A DNA stretch of 28,973 bases from a virus, in IMG/VR virus record IMGVR_UViG_3300015366_000132, positions 1 to 28,973 of that record, one strand, 5' to 3'. Below are positions 16,491 to 23,329 of the stretch, piece after piece. Both the position numbers and the translations under genes were made by a program. Numbering within the stretch: the stretch's first letter is position 1; each line of letters opens with the position of its first letter. A model generated the notes under the pieces. The model searched no databases, was not told the DNA's origin, and saw only the letters and a list, made by a program, of their open reading frames with translations.

Positions 16491-18182
16491 ATGGAATTAG
16501 ACCTTAAAGACCTGGAGAGGTTAAGCGATAACCAATTAAAGTTTTTGCACAAACATAATTTAAATGATGATCAATTAGCCCATGCTTTGGCTATTGATAA
16601 AGAAGCTAGAGCACAAAATGTCAACCCAGACTTTGTTTGGCCTATGGTTTATCAAGAAAGTAAATTTAACCCTGAGGCTCATTCAGAAAAAGATGCTCAT
16701 GGTTTAATGCAACTTACAAAAGAAACCGCAGAAGGTCTTGGTGTAGATCGTAATGATGTTAAAGACAATATTCATGGTGGTATTACTTTAATTAAACAGC
16801 TTATGTCCAATCCAAAGATTGGAAATGATCCATATAAGATATTGGCTGGATATAACGCTAGTACTAATACTAGAAATAAATTTTATGAATCTGGCAATTT
16901 AGATGTGTTGCCTAATGAAACATTATCATACATGCATGAAATTGCAAAATCATATGGCGGTGATTTGCCTAGTACATCTTTTGAAGAAAAACAAATTGAA
17001 CAACCAGACACTCAAGCAAATACAACAACTTCTGGTAACACTGTTGAACAAAAATCAGAACCAGAAGTAAATAGAACACTTGAAGATTCATTGTTGCTTG
17101 GGCCAGCAGGCGCTGTAGTTGGCGGCGGATTAGGTTTAACGCCAAAAATACAAATTCCATTCAAAATGGCTTCTGCTTATTTAAATAGGGATAAAGCGGT
17201 TGCGCCAATAAATGAGCCTACAAAAACACCTGGCATGACTTCAGAAGGATACCCAGCATCTGAATTTACACCTTCTGGGCAACAAGCCTCTACAAGTGGC
17301 CAAGAAAGAGCCAAACAAACGCGATCAGAAAGGGTTGTTAGAGGTGGTATTGATGAAGAGACTGGCGCTACTGGAAGAGAACGCCAAACTGGCTACAACA
17401 CTAGAACAGCGCAAGAAGCGGCAAGAGTTGCTGGACAACAAAAAATATTAAAGTCAGTTGGTTTAAATCCAGACAAACCTCTTGCAGAATTTCCTGATGT
17501 TTCTTCAACAAAACATGGATTTATTGTTAGTCAAGAAGAAAAAGATAGGATGGATGCTGAAAATAAACGTAAGCAAGAAATTCTTGAGCATAACCAAGAA
17601 TTACAAAATAGAGAAAGACAACGCAAAATTCAAAAAGTTGGATCTGAATGGCAACAACTTGCCAGTAAAGCTGAGGAGATGGCTAAGTCACCAGATGCTT
17701 CTATCAGGTCACGTGCTCAATCTGTTATGAATGAAGCAATAAGAATGTGGCACGAAGGATCTCCATCTTTAAGAACTCCACAAGCTTTTGGTTCCGCAGT
17801 TGGCGCCGGATTAGGTTTTTCTGCTCCGTATGCCTTAGATAAATATCAAGAGGGTGATACGCAAGGCGCATTGAGTACTTTGGGTGTTGGAGCAGGTTTG
17901 GGCACCGCTTTAACTACAGTTCCTAGACGGGCAGTTCCTGCGGTGAATTTAGGGCTTTCAAGTTCTGATGCATATAACCGCGCTACACGAGGAGATGTTG
18001 TTGGTTCAGCAACATCTGCTTTGGGTGCTGTAGCTCCGTATGTGGCTCCAATGATGCTTGGACCAGAGGTAGGTATACCAGCAGGTATCGCAACAGCAGT
18101 AGGTGCACCTATAGCCAATTACGTTAAAGATAAATATTTCCCATACAAGTCGGCGTTAGAGACTACTCAGCCGACTCAATAG
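16491..18182 (+). CDS. Internal virion protein with lytic transglycosylase (SLT) domain
   Basis: Residues 40-130 form a soluble lytic transglycosylase-like domain: V-W-P-M-V-Y-Q-E-S-K-F-N-P-E-A (49-63, catalytic Glu56), A-H-G-L-M-Q-L-T (69-76), D-N-I-H-G-G-I (92-98) and L-A-G-Y-N-A-S (118-124). The domain opens peptidoglycan without hydrolysis. After it come a long disordered or helical linker rich in Gln, Arg and Glu (about 160-420) and a C-terminal Gly/Ala-rich hydrophobic region (about 440-545, G-S-A-V-G-A-G-L-G-F and P-A-G-I-A-T-A-V-G-A-P) that could insert in membranes. This matches T7 gp16-like ejection proteins in concept: local wall digestion while DNA enters. It is the last gene before the late terminator. 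Confidence 0.8.
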   Translation: MELDLKDLERLSDNQLKFLHKHNLNDDQLAHALAIDKEARAQNVNPDFVWPMVYQESKFNPEAHSEKDAHGLMQLTKETAEGLGVDRNDVKDNIHGGITLIKQLMSNPKIGNDPYKILAGYNASTNTRNKFYESGNLDVLPNETLSYMHEIAKSYGGDLPSTSFEEKQIEQPDTQANTTTSGNTVEQKSEPEVNRTLEDSLLLGPAGAVVGGGLGLTPKIQIPFKMASAYLNRDKAVAPINEPTKTPGMTSEGYPASEFTPSGQQASTSGQERAKQTRSERVVRGGIDEETGATGRERQTGYNTRTAQEAARVAGQQKILKSVGLNPDKPLAEFPDVSSTKHGFIVSQEEKDRMDAENKRKQEILEHNQELQNRERQRKIQKVGSEWQQLASKAEEMAKSPDASIRSRAQSVMNEAIRMWHEGSPSLRTPQAFGSAVGAGLGFSAPYALDKYQEGDTQGALSTLGVGAGLGTALTTVPRRAVPAVNLGLSSSDAYNRATRGDVVGSATSALGAVAPYVAPMMLGPEVGIPAGIATAVGAPIANYVKDKYFPYKSALETTQPTQ

Positions 18183-18229
18183 TCACGTCGAAAAAGTCTC
18201 CTCGGCGTGATGGCCTTGCAGTTGGCCAT
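18183..18229 (+). other. Two hairpins directly upstream of the late terminator
   Basis: TCACGTCG (18183-18190) can pair with CGGCGTGA (18203-18210) using one G-U pair, and ATGGCC (18210-18215) pairs with GGCCAT (18224-18229). With the terminator stem at 18233-18254 this makes three consecutive hairpins right after the stop codon of the SLT gene. They may stabilise the mRNA 3' end or serve the converging leftward operon. Confidence 0.6.
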
Positions 18230-18232
18230 TTA

Positions 18233-18260
18233 ACCCCTACCGCGTGGTAGGGGTCTTTTT
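18233..18260 (+). terminator. Rho-independent terminator of the late operon
   Basis: The stem ACCCCTACC (18233-18241) pairs with GGTAGGGGT (18246-18254) around a GCGT loop and is followed by CTTTTT. It lies between convergent genes: the leftward gene stops at 18262, so the same stem may also slow leftward transcription. The U-tract is good only for rightward reading. Confidence 0.9.
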
Positions 18261-18261
18261 G

Positions 18262-18462
18262 TTACTCAGCGCGTACTTCCGCCAACTTCTCTCCAAGTAC
18301 ACGGTTAAGGTCGGTAACCACCTTAACGCAAATCTCCCGCTCTTCCCTGGCTCCTTCCCTTGCAAAAGCATCTGCCAATAGCTTTAGATCGTCCTCTAAA
18401 AAGTTATGGTTCTCTTCCATATGTACAGACCTAAAGATTTCGTTCATTCGTTCTAGGTTCAT
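18262..18462 (-). CDS. Small acidic helical protein, 66 residues
   Basis: Read leftward from ATG 18462, with GGAG six bases upstream, the product begins M-N-L-E-R-M-N-E-I-F. It contains D-D-L-K-L-L-A-D-A-F-A-R-E-G-A-R-E-E-R-E-I-C-V-K-V-V, a helical region with R-E-E-R-E-x-C. A similar R-E-E-C-A-K segment occurs in the 72-residue protein encoded at 25843, so the two may belong to one loose family of phage proteins of unknown function. It is the last gene of the leftward operon, one base after the nuclease stop. Confidence 0.65.
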   Translation of the reverse strand: MNLERMNEIFRSVHMEENHNFLEDDLKLLADAFAREGAREEREICVKVVTDLNRVLGEKLAEVRAE

Positions 18463-18463
18463 A

Positions 18464-19252
18464 TTAAGCTCCAAAGTTATTTTTGAGTTTCCAAAACTGT
18501 AAGAGACACTTGAACATCTCCCAGCCCTTTACAAGATCTTCCTCAGACCACTCAACCACTTTGATCAAACCAGGATGTGTGCGAGACACAAATACGTTTG
18601 CACAACGTGCGTGAGTAAGGTTGAGTCCGTATCGGTAACTGGCTAATTGCATGACGTGTTCGTCGTAGCCCTCTACCTTATCGTCTGGCCCAAAGTCTTT
18701 AGTCTTTGCGTCTAAAACAATTCCAGTAGGTGCTGACTCGTCTGGTTCGCAGTACATGTCCACCTTGCCACCAAAACCCAGGTTGCTGGAGAACGAGCGT
18801 TCAGTTTTCCAAAACTGAAGAGGATGGGTCTTAAAGTGATTGAAAACTGTCTCCTCAAAGGCTTTAGCCATCTCTGGGTGCTCAACATTCTTGTCTCCTG
18901 AGTACCACTTCTCAATGGATTCGTGAATGCGTGTACCGCGCTCTGCGGCCTGCTTTCCCGTCTCCTTTGAGTCAAACACGATACGAGCAATAAAGTCCTT
19001 CTCAGACTCATCTGGTCGCTTTGGCAGAGTTAACGCCGCCAAGAGCAACTGCTCATTCTTCCACACCTCTAGACCAGGCTTAGCCATGATTTTCATCACG
19101 GTCGTGACCGAAGGTACTAAGTTGAACTTACGCGCGTCTCTGAGCGTTGTGGGGCGGTCTGCCCCATCTTTTGCCTTGACGGTGTACTGTGGTGAGCCGT
19201 CTTGGCCGTACCAATGAACCGACTCAGCGGATCTTGCAATAATTGTTGTCAT
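18464..19252 (-). CDS. PD-(D/E)XK exonuclease, RecB/Cas4-like
   Basis: The 262-residue protein has V-P-S-V-T-T-V-M-K (46-54), G-T-R-I-H-E-S-I-E (106-114), then the catalytic core G-F-G-G-K-V-D (159-165), V-L-D-A-K-T-K-D (179-186) and M-Q-L-A-S-Y-R-Y-G-L (201-210). The D...D-x-K motif with a downstream Q-x-x-x-Y is the signature of RecB-like nucleases of the PD-(D/E)XK superfamily. Together with the ssDNA-binding protein heading the same operon, it would process DNA ends for recombination or degrade host DNA. AGGAAATTAA precedes the ATG. Family assignment is firm; the exact biological substrate is not. Confidence 0.8.
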   Translation of the reverse strand: MTTIIARSAESVHWYGQDGSPQYTVKAKDGADRPTTLRDARKFNLVPSVTTVMKIMAKPGLEVWKNEQLLLAALTLPKRPDESEKDFIARIVFDSKETGKQAAERGTRIHESIEKWYSGDKNVEHPEMAKAFEETVFNHFKTHPLQFWKTERSFSSNLGFGGKVDMYCEPDESAPTGIVLDAKTKDFGPDDKVEGYDEHVMQLASYRYGLNLTHARCANVFVSRTHPGLIKVVEWSEEDLVKGWEMFKCLLQFWKLKNNFGA

Positions 19253-19260
19253 TTAATTTC

Positions 19261-19416
19261 CTAGTTAAACCAAAGATAGAAACCGTGAAGGATTCCGATT
19301 GGGAAAAAGATTGCCCCTGCCAGTAGGAATCCCCACATGACATGACCAAAGCAATAAAACACGTGAGTTAGCCAAGCAAATAAGCAAAGCACACCAGCAA
19401 TAATTCCTATATTCAT
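19261..19416 (-). CDS. Tiny hydrophobic membrane protein, 51 residues
   Basis: The frame reads M-N-I-G-I-I-A-G-V-L-C-L-F-A-W-L-T-H-V, then a second hydrophobic stretch F-L-L-A-G-A-I-F-F-P-I-G-I-L-H-G. The two short membrane helices form a hairpin. GGAG lies just upstream of the ATG inside the preceding gene. L-A-W-L-T-H and A-I-F-F-P-I-G-I-x-H-G are familiar from small phage membrane proteins of unknown role. It is the fourth gene of the leftward operon and starts one base after the preceding stop. Confidence 0.75.
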   Translation of the reverse strand: MNIGIIAGVLCLFAWLTHVFYCFGHVMWGFLLAGAIFFPIGILHGFYLWFN

Positions 19417-19417
19417 A

Positions 19418-19546
19418 TTATTTCTCCGATGTGATTTTGATTGATTTGACTGTCTGTACGCCCTGATCTAGAACGCTGGCCATCTCTACGACGTTGTGTG
19501 TTGCGATGTATATCCCTAGGACAAAGCCCAAAATAAATTGAATCAT
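19418..19546 (-). CDS. Tiny single-pass membrane protein, 42 residues
   Basis: The product M-I-Q-F-I-L-G-F-V-L-G-I-Y-I-A-T-H has one N-terminal membrane helix, followed by a polar tail (V-L-D-Q-G-V-Q-T-V-K-S-I-K-I-T). AGGAG lies eight bases before the ATG. The Q-F-I-L-G-F-V-L-G-I-Y pattern recurs in small phage membrane proteins. Its tight placement between a lipoprotein gene and another membrane gene supports it being real despite its length. Confidence 0.7.
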   Translation of the reverse strand: MIQFILGFVLGIYIATHNVVEMASVLDQGVQTVKSIKITSEK

Positions 19547-19555
19547 TTAGGTCTC

Positions 19556-19813
19556 CTAGTAGAAATAGCGCGGAGCACATGTAATAGCTGTAGTTACATC
19601 CGTTATGTGCCCGCTCACTATCTTTTTTGATGTAATGGTGACCGCGCGCATACCGTTTGACTGGCAATCATGTATGCCGTTAATGACTTCCTGTCTACTC
19701 ATCTCAGAGACATGACTGTCAACTACAAGTTGTTGTGAAGGATACTGCGTGTAGCTGTTGCCTGTAGATGAACAGCCAACAAGCACCACCGCCAAGAGTG
19801 CTATGTATTTCAT
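19556..19813 (-). CDS. Early-operon lipoprotein
   Basis: The 85-residue protein starts M-K-Y-I-A-L-L-A-V-V-L-V-G-C, a lipoprotein signal with lipobox L-V-G-C (Cys14). The mature part has M-S-R-Q-E-V-I-N-G-I-H-D-C-Q-S-N-G-M-R-A-V and ends D-V-T-T-A-I-T-C-A-P-R-Y. Two conserved-looking cysteines could form a disulfide in the periplasm. The family is common in phages but has no role that I know. Because it belongs to the early recombination operon, not the lysis block, a surface or periplasmic role early in infection such as superinfection exclusion is possible; this is inference only. Confidence 0.75.
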   Translation of the reverse strand: MKYIALLAVVLVGCSSTGNSYTQYPSQQLVVDSHVSEMSRQEVINGIHDCQSNGMRAVTITSKKIVSGHITDVTTAITCAPRYFY

Positions 19814-19822
19814 GTTATCTCC

Positions 19823-20464
19823 TTAGAATGGAATATCTGAGTCTACGTCGTCATAACTAGGCTCAACGGATTGAGCTTGGCTACCCTTACCCTGCAACCT
19901 TTGCCACTCGGGTGACTGAGCAATCTTTGCCTTAAGCTTTTCGTGAAATGTGGCAAACATTTCCATGTCTGGGTTGTCCAGTTGGAATATTTGTAGCGGG
20001 TTAACTGGCTCTGGAAGACCAGACTTCTTAATGACCGCAGGCACTGGGGTGATTCCTTTGACGTTTGTGTACGTCTTTCCGTCGTTACCCTTGCTGTCAA
20101 TCAAGTTGAGCATGCACCATGCTCCGAGGACTGTTTTAAGGTCAAACCGACGCATCTCCTCTTCGGTGAACTCTTTGCCACGCCATGACTGTAAATCAAT
20201 GCGCAAATTGGCTTTGGGTGACCAGGACAACGTATAGTTCTGAAAAGCTCCAAAAGGACGACCATCGTTCATCTTGAGCGGTTGACCATCATCATCAACC
20301 CCATGGATTTCCCAATAGATTGTGATTTGGTGCAACATCTTTGCTACCCCTTTGAATTCCTTCTTTTGGGTACCTAAATCTACTATGCGATAACAACGAG
20401 CAAGGTGACTACCAGGTGGGCAACGCTCAAATTCTCCACCCTTGTCTTCTACGTAAAAACTCAT
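19823..20464 (-). CDS. Putative single-stranded DNA-binding protein
   Basis: From ATG 20464, with AAGGAG seven bases upstream, the 213-residue protein contains a beta-rich domain (Y-R-I-V-D-L-G-T, Q-I-T-I-Y-W-E-I, N-Y-T-L-S-W-S-P-K-A-N-L-R-I-D-L-Q-S-W-R-G-K-E-F-T). It then has L-G-A-W-C-M-L-N-L and a linker. The C-terminal tip is acidic and hydrophobic (D-D-V-D-S-D-I-P-F), the hallmark of proteins acting like bacterial SSB, where the tip recruits partners. It heads the leftward operon with the RecB-like nuclease. An upstream in-frame ATG at 20488 lies inside the leader and is rejected for lack of a ribosome site. Confidence 0.75.
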   Translation of the reverse strand: MSFYVEDKGGEFERCPPGSHLARCYRIVDLGTQKKEFKGVAKMLHQITIYWEIHGVDDDGQPLKMNDGRPFGAFQNYTLSWSPKANLRIDLQSWRGKEFTEEEMRRFDLKTVLGAWCMLNLIDSKGNDGKTYTNVKGITPVPAVIKKSGLPEPVNPLQIFQLDNPDMEMFATFHEKLKAKIAQSPEWQRLQGKGSQAQSVEPSYDDVDSDIPF

Positions 20465-20480
20465 TTTTAACTCCTTAAAC

Positions 20481-20492
20481 CGGCACATGCCG
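20481..20492. promoter_or_regulatory. Palindrome CGGCA-CA-TGCCG in the leader of the leftward operon
   Basis: CGGCA (20481-20485) and TGCCG (20488-20492) flank a 2-base centre. The site lies between the leftward -10 and the ribosome site of the SSB-like gene, at or just after the expected transcription start. This is a natural place for an operator. The bound protein is unknown; the Cro/YdaS-like protein encoded nearby is one candidate. Confidence 0.4.
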
Positions 20493-20499
20493 CAGACGA

Positions 20500-20518
20500 A
20501 CTATAACATAAAATTAAA
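20500..20518 (-). promoter_or_regulatory. Leftward early promoter, extended -10 element
   Basis: On the minus strand this reads TTTAATTTTATGTTATAGT, ending in an extended -10 (TG-T-TATAGT). The same element occurs on the plus strand at 24796-24814 with one substitution. No good -35 is present at normal spacing, as expected for an extended -10 promoter. The expected start is near 20493. Confidence 0.65.
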
Positions 20519-20529
20519 ACAATAGGCGT

Positions 20530-20562
20530 TTGTTGCAATTTAACAAAAAGTTATTGTAAAAT
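20530..20562 (+). promoter_or_regulatory. Dyad operator candidate overlapping a rightward promoter
   Basis: TTGTT (20530-20534) and AACAA (20542-20546) flank a 7-base centre. A rightward promoter overlaps it: -35 TTGCAA (20533-20538), 18-base spacer, -10 TAAAAT (20557-20562). Transcription would start near 20570 and reach the repressor gene at 20662 after about 90 bases of leader. A regulator bound at the dyad would block this promoter. Confidence 0.5.
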
Positions 20563-20661
20563 TCAGGACGTTGGCAATACGTAATACGGGTTAGCGCCGT
20601 ATGTAAGTTTGTACACACTGCTTTATGTGAAGCGTGTTGCCAGCAACTGTAAGGAAAAACA

Positions 20662-20862
20662 ATGACTCTGACGGAATACTTCTCAACAGAGCCACGGGGA
20701 TCCAAGATTGAAATGGCCGAGCACCTCGGTATTTCCCAGACGTGGCTGTCACTCATCATGAGTGGGCGTAAGCGCGCATCTGCCACCCTTTGTTTGAAGA
20801 TCGAAGATGCCACGCAAAAACTAGTTACGAGAAAAGAGTTGAGACCAGATATATTTTTGTGA
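20662..20862 (+). CDS. Cro/YdaS-like helix-turn-helix regulator
   Basis: The 66-residue protein contains a helix-turn-helix, K-I-E-M-A-E-H-L-G-I-S-Q-T-W-L-S-L-I-M-S-G (about 15-35). It ends with A-T-L-C-L-K-I-E-D-A-T, then L-R-P-D-I-F. The E-x-A-T and L-R-P-D endings are typical of YdaS/Cro-family regulators, which act as dimers on short operators. It is the only gene in the divergent control region and should set the balance between the leftward and rightward operons. AAGGAAAAACA precedes the ATG. No second repressor or integrase is visible, so temperate behaviour cannot be concluded. Confidence 0.8.
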   Translation: MTLTEYFSTEPRGSKIEMAEHLGISQTWLSLIMSGRKRASATLCLKIEDATQKLVTRKELRPDIFL

Positions 20863-20868
20863 TATAGT
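20839..20868 (+). promoter_or_regulatory. Promoter of element A / replication operon
   Basis: -35 TTGAGA (20839-20844), 18-base spacer, -10 TATAGT (20863-20868) preceded by TGA, so it is also an extended -10. Both boxes overlap the 3' end of the regulator gene. Transcription should start near 20874-20876, exactly at the first paired base of the RNA structure that follows. Confidence 0.65.
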
Positions 20869-20873
20869 TATTC

Positions 20874-20980
20874 AACGCTTGGCGGCGTTTTGTAGTGAGC
20901 TTCAGCCTAGGAACTGGGTGTACTACACACCTCCGCCAACATCCCACAAGGATGAGTTCCTAGCCTGAAGCTTTTTTTTT
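20874..20980 (+). ncRNA. Element A: structured RNA with two possible pseudoknots, leader of the ParB-helicase operon
   Basis: Hairpin H1 AACGC/GCGTT (20874-20878 with 20885-20889) exposes loop TTGGCG. That loop is complementary to CGCCAA (20934-20939). GTAGT (20892-20896) is complementary to ACTAC (20922-20926), the loop of hairpin P3 GGTGT/ACACC (20917-20931). P4 is CATCC/GGATG (20940-20954). The closing stem P2 pairs 20898-20914 with 20956-20972 at 16 of 17 positions, with one C-C mismatch. Nine T residues follow. The H1-loop and P3-loop pairings are nested in one another but cross P2. Almost every base is in a helix. The T-run is one base before the ribosome site of the next gene, so the RNA is either a free small RNA or a termination-controlled leader. 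Structure is seen in sequence; function is unknown. Confidence 0.65.
20898..20980 (+). terminator. Long-stem terminator or attenuator closing element A
   Basis: The 17-position stem with one mismatch encloses about 41 bases and is followed by T9 (20972-20980). Next comes GGAGAAAAAT and the ATG of the ParB-like gene. Reading through would be required to express the replication operon from the promoter at 20839, so this stem is well placed for attenuation. Confidence 0.6.
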
Positions 20981-20990
20981 GGAGAAAAAT

Positions 20991-21803
20991 ATGAGAGAAC
21001 AACACGCACTGAGTAAAGCATTCCCTCCGATGACAGATGAGGAATTTCAAGTTTTACAAGACAGCATAGAAGATTTAGGCGTTCAACAGCCTATTGTGAT
21101 TTTTGAAGACAAGGTCATAGATGGGTGGCATCGATATACCGCGGCAAATGAGCTTGGTATGCCATGCCCAGAGGTGGAACTAGAAGATGACATTGATCCC
21201 CGCAATTTTGTTTTGTCTCAGAACAAAGCTAGGCGTCATCTCACTAAAAGCCAATTGGCATTGTCTTATACCAAGGTTTATGAGTGGCAACCATCTGCCC
21301 AAAAAGCATCTAGGATGGAACTGGGTTCCACCATAAAAACCAATCAAGAATTAGCCGAGTTAGCAGGCACTAGCACTAAAACAATTCAACAGGCCAAGAC
21401 CGTTCTTACCAAAGGCGACGAAGAGGTCGTCAAGGCTGTAGAGGCTGGAAAGATCAGCGTCAAACGTGGCGCGCAGATCGCCAAGTTGCCCAAGGAACAG
21501 CAGGCAAAAGCCATTACTGAGTCGCCAGAGCCACGGCCTTCAATTTTGGACGGCACCGAGCCCAGCGAGGATGAATTAAAAGCTAATGAAATGGCCATGC
21601 AGGCTGATTTGGATGCTCTGAACAAGCTCCTTGAGGCAGACGATGCCCTGGCAACTGCCCATGCTGAAATCAAGCGCTTAAACTATTTGGTCGCCCAAAA
21701 AGAGGTTCGGATTGCGGCGATCATGAAAGAAAAAAGTGAATGTATTAAATTGTGTAAGAGCCTACAGTCCCAGTTAGATAAGATTCATAGGAACAAAAAA
21801 TGA
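20991..21803 (+). CDS. ParB-like DNA-binding protein
   Basis: From ATG 20991 (GGAG six bases upstream) the 270-residue protein has a ParB/sulfiredoxin-like N-terminal domain: M-T-D-E-E-F-Q-V-L-Q-D-S-I-E-D-L-G (14-30), Q-P-I-V-I-F (33-38) and V-I-D-G-W-H-R-Y-T-A-A-N-E-L-G (42-56). A helix-turn-helix follows at 118-139 (N-Q-E-L-A-E-L-A-G-T-S-T-K-T-I-Q) and the ParB-type segment A-G-K-I-S-V-K-R-G-A-Q-I-A-K-L (152-166). The C-terminus (205-265) is a coiled coil. It heads the replication operon and overlaps the helicase by 4 bases. Roles in origin recognition, segregation-like functions or transcription control are all possible. Confidence 0.8.
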   Translation: MREQHALSKAFPPMTDEEFQVLQDSIEDLGVQQPIVIFEDKVIDGWHRYTAANELGMPCPEVELEDDIDPRNFVLSQNKARRHLTKSQLALSYTKVYEWQPSAQKASRMELGSTIKTNQELAELAGTSTKTIQQAKTVLTKGDEEVVKAVEAGKISVKRGAQIAKLPKEQQAKAITESPEPRPSILDGTEPSEDELKANEMAMQADLDALNKLLEADDALATAHAEIKRLNYLVAQKEVRIAAIMKEKSECIKLCKSLQSQLDKIHRNKK

Positions 21804-23329
21804 GCGAAATCCTAGCCCCAAGTGAGGGTAATGATGGAACAAAATTCCCAAAACCAAGACCATTTCAACTATCAGCCCACGAACAACTTCGTAATGGCTT
21901 CAAGGCTGGACATAAGCGCCAGTTAATCATGGCACCTACAGGTGCAGGCAAGACCTACCTTGGTCTACGCATCTGTAACGAGGCTATTCAAAAGGGTAAG
22001 CGGGCAGTATTTCTGTGCGACCGTACTACCCTTATTAACCAGACGTCTGAGGTGGCTGACTCTTATGGCTTGGAAGAGCATGGTGTCATCCAGGCTAACC
22101 ATTGGCGCAGAATGCCTGACAAGCTCCTCCAGGTGGCGTCGGCTCAGACTATTGCCAAGCGTGAGTATTGGCCTGCGCTGGACGTCTTAGTCGTTGATGA
22201 AGCTCACACCCAGTACAAGGTATGGACAGAGTATGCGGTTGAATGTGGCGCGGCCGTTATAGGTCTGTCTGCTACTCCGTTTAGTCCTGGGCTCGGTAAG
22301 ATATTTACCAATCTGATTAACGCAACCACCATGCACGATTTAACCGAGTCGGGTGTGTTGGTACCTATGCGGATATTTAGTTGTACTAAGCCTGACATGA
22401 CGGGCGCCGCAACGAAAGGCGGTGAGTGGACAGACAAGGCCGCTGAAGAGCGTGAGATGGGGATTATTGGTGATGTAGTCAATGAGTGGTTAAACTTTGC
22501 TGAAAACCGCAAGACGATTGTTTTTGGGGCAACGATTAAGCATTGTGAGGAGTTGTGTCGTTCATTCATCAGCCAGGGGGTTATGGCCGCGGTGTTTACG
22601 TCTAATACGACAGCTAAAGAGCGCGAGGATCTACTGGAGGAGTACAGAAAGCCTGATAGCTACCTCAAGGTGTTGATCAGCGTAGAGGCTTTGGCGAAGG
22701 GATTTGATGTGCCTGACGTTGGATGTGTGTGTGATGCTAGGCCTTTGCGCAAGAGTCTGTCTACAGCCATCCAGATGTGGGGGCGCGGTCTTCGCAGTTC
22801 GCCTGATACGGGTAAGAAAGATTGTTATCTTCTGGACTTTAGCGGGAATATTATTCGCTTTGCTGAAGACTTTACAGATATATTTTTCAATGGTTTGTCT
22901 GAGTTGGACAGCGGAGAGAAGTTAGATAAGAAGATTCGCAAAGATGAAGATTATGAACTCAAGGGTTGTCCTAAATGTGGTTACAAGCCGTTTACAAAAA
23001 GGTGTATGGGGTGTGGCTATGAGCGTCCTGGTCGTGCGATGGAGGATGCTTTGCCTGGACACATGAAGGAGATCTATATTGGCGAGGGTAAGAATAAGAA
23101 GAAGCTTGCAGACAATGCTGAGCACTTATGGGCGCAAGTAGTGACGTATGCCCGTGCGCACAGTAAACCAGAGAACCAACAGGGTAGGGCTTGGCATTTA
23201 TTTAAAAGAATTACGGGGCAGGCGCCAACTTGGATGTTCTCAACTCAGAAAAATGTTGAAATAACGCGTAACGTACACAACAAAATAACACAGATGAACA
23301 TGGCTTGGAAAAAAGGACAACAGAGATGA
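21800..23329 (+). CDS. SF2 DNA helicase (DEAH/ResIII type) with zinc ribbon
   Basis: The 509-residue protein has Walker A A-P-T-G-A-G-K-T (45-52), motif II D-E-A-H (133-136) and motif III S-A-T-P (157-160). Helicase C-domain motifs follow: K-T-I-V-F-G-A-T (238-245), G-F-D-V-P-D-V (301-307) and Q-M-W-G-R-G-L-R (325-332). A four-cysteine zinc ribbon is at C390, C393, C402 and C405. The tail beyond 410 is specific to this type of phage helicase. It uses ATP to unwind or remodel DNA at replication forks or recombination intermediates. Position between a ParB-like protein and a primase indicates a replication role. Confidence 0.9.
   Translation: MSEILAPSEGNDGTKFPKPRPFQLSAHEQLRNGFKAGHKRQLIMAPTGAGKTYLGLRICNEAIQKGKRAVFLCDRTTLINQTSEVADSYGLEEHGVIQANHWRRMPDKLLQVASAQTIAKREYWPALDVLVVDEAHTQYKVWTEYAVECGAAVIGLSATPFSPGLGKIFTNLINATTMHDLTESGVLVPMRIFSCTKPDMTGAATKGGEWTDKAAEEREMGIIGDVVNEWLNFAENRKTIVFGATIKHCEELCRSFISQGVMAAVFTSNTTAKEREDLLEEYRKPDSYLKVLISVEALAKGFDVPDVGCVCDARPLRKSLSTAIQMWGRGLRSSPDTGKKDCYLLDFSGNIIRFAEDFTDIFFNGLSELDSGEKLDKKIRKDEDYELKGCPKCGYKPFTKRCMGCGYERPGRAMEDALPGHMKEIYIGEGKNKKKLADNAEHLWAQVVTYARAHSKPENQQGRAWHLFKRITGQAPTWMFSTQKNVEITRNVHNKITQMNMAWKKGQQR

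Noticed and set aside
20895-20963. A 22-codon GTG frame through element A, considered as a leader peptide
   Set aside because: No convincing ribosome site, and it would run through the helices that define the structure. A RepY-like coupling frame remains conceivable but is not supported.
20898-20980. Element A as an ordinary terminator of the regulator gene
   Set aside because: A simple terminator does not need a 41-base loop filled with two hairpins and loop-loop complementarity, nor its own promoter placed just upstream.
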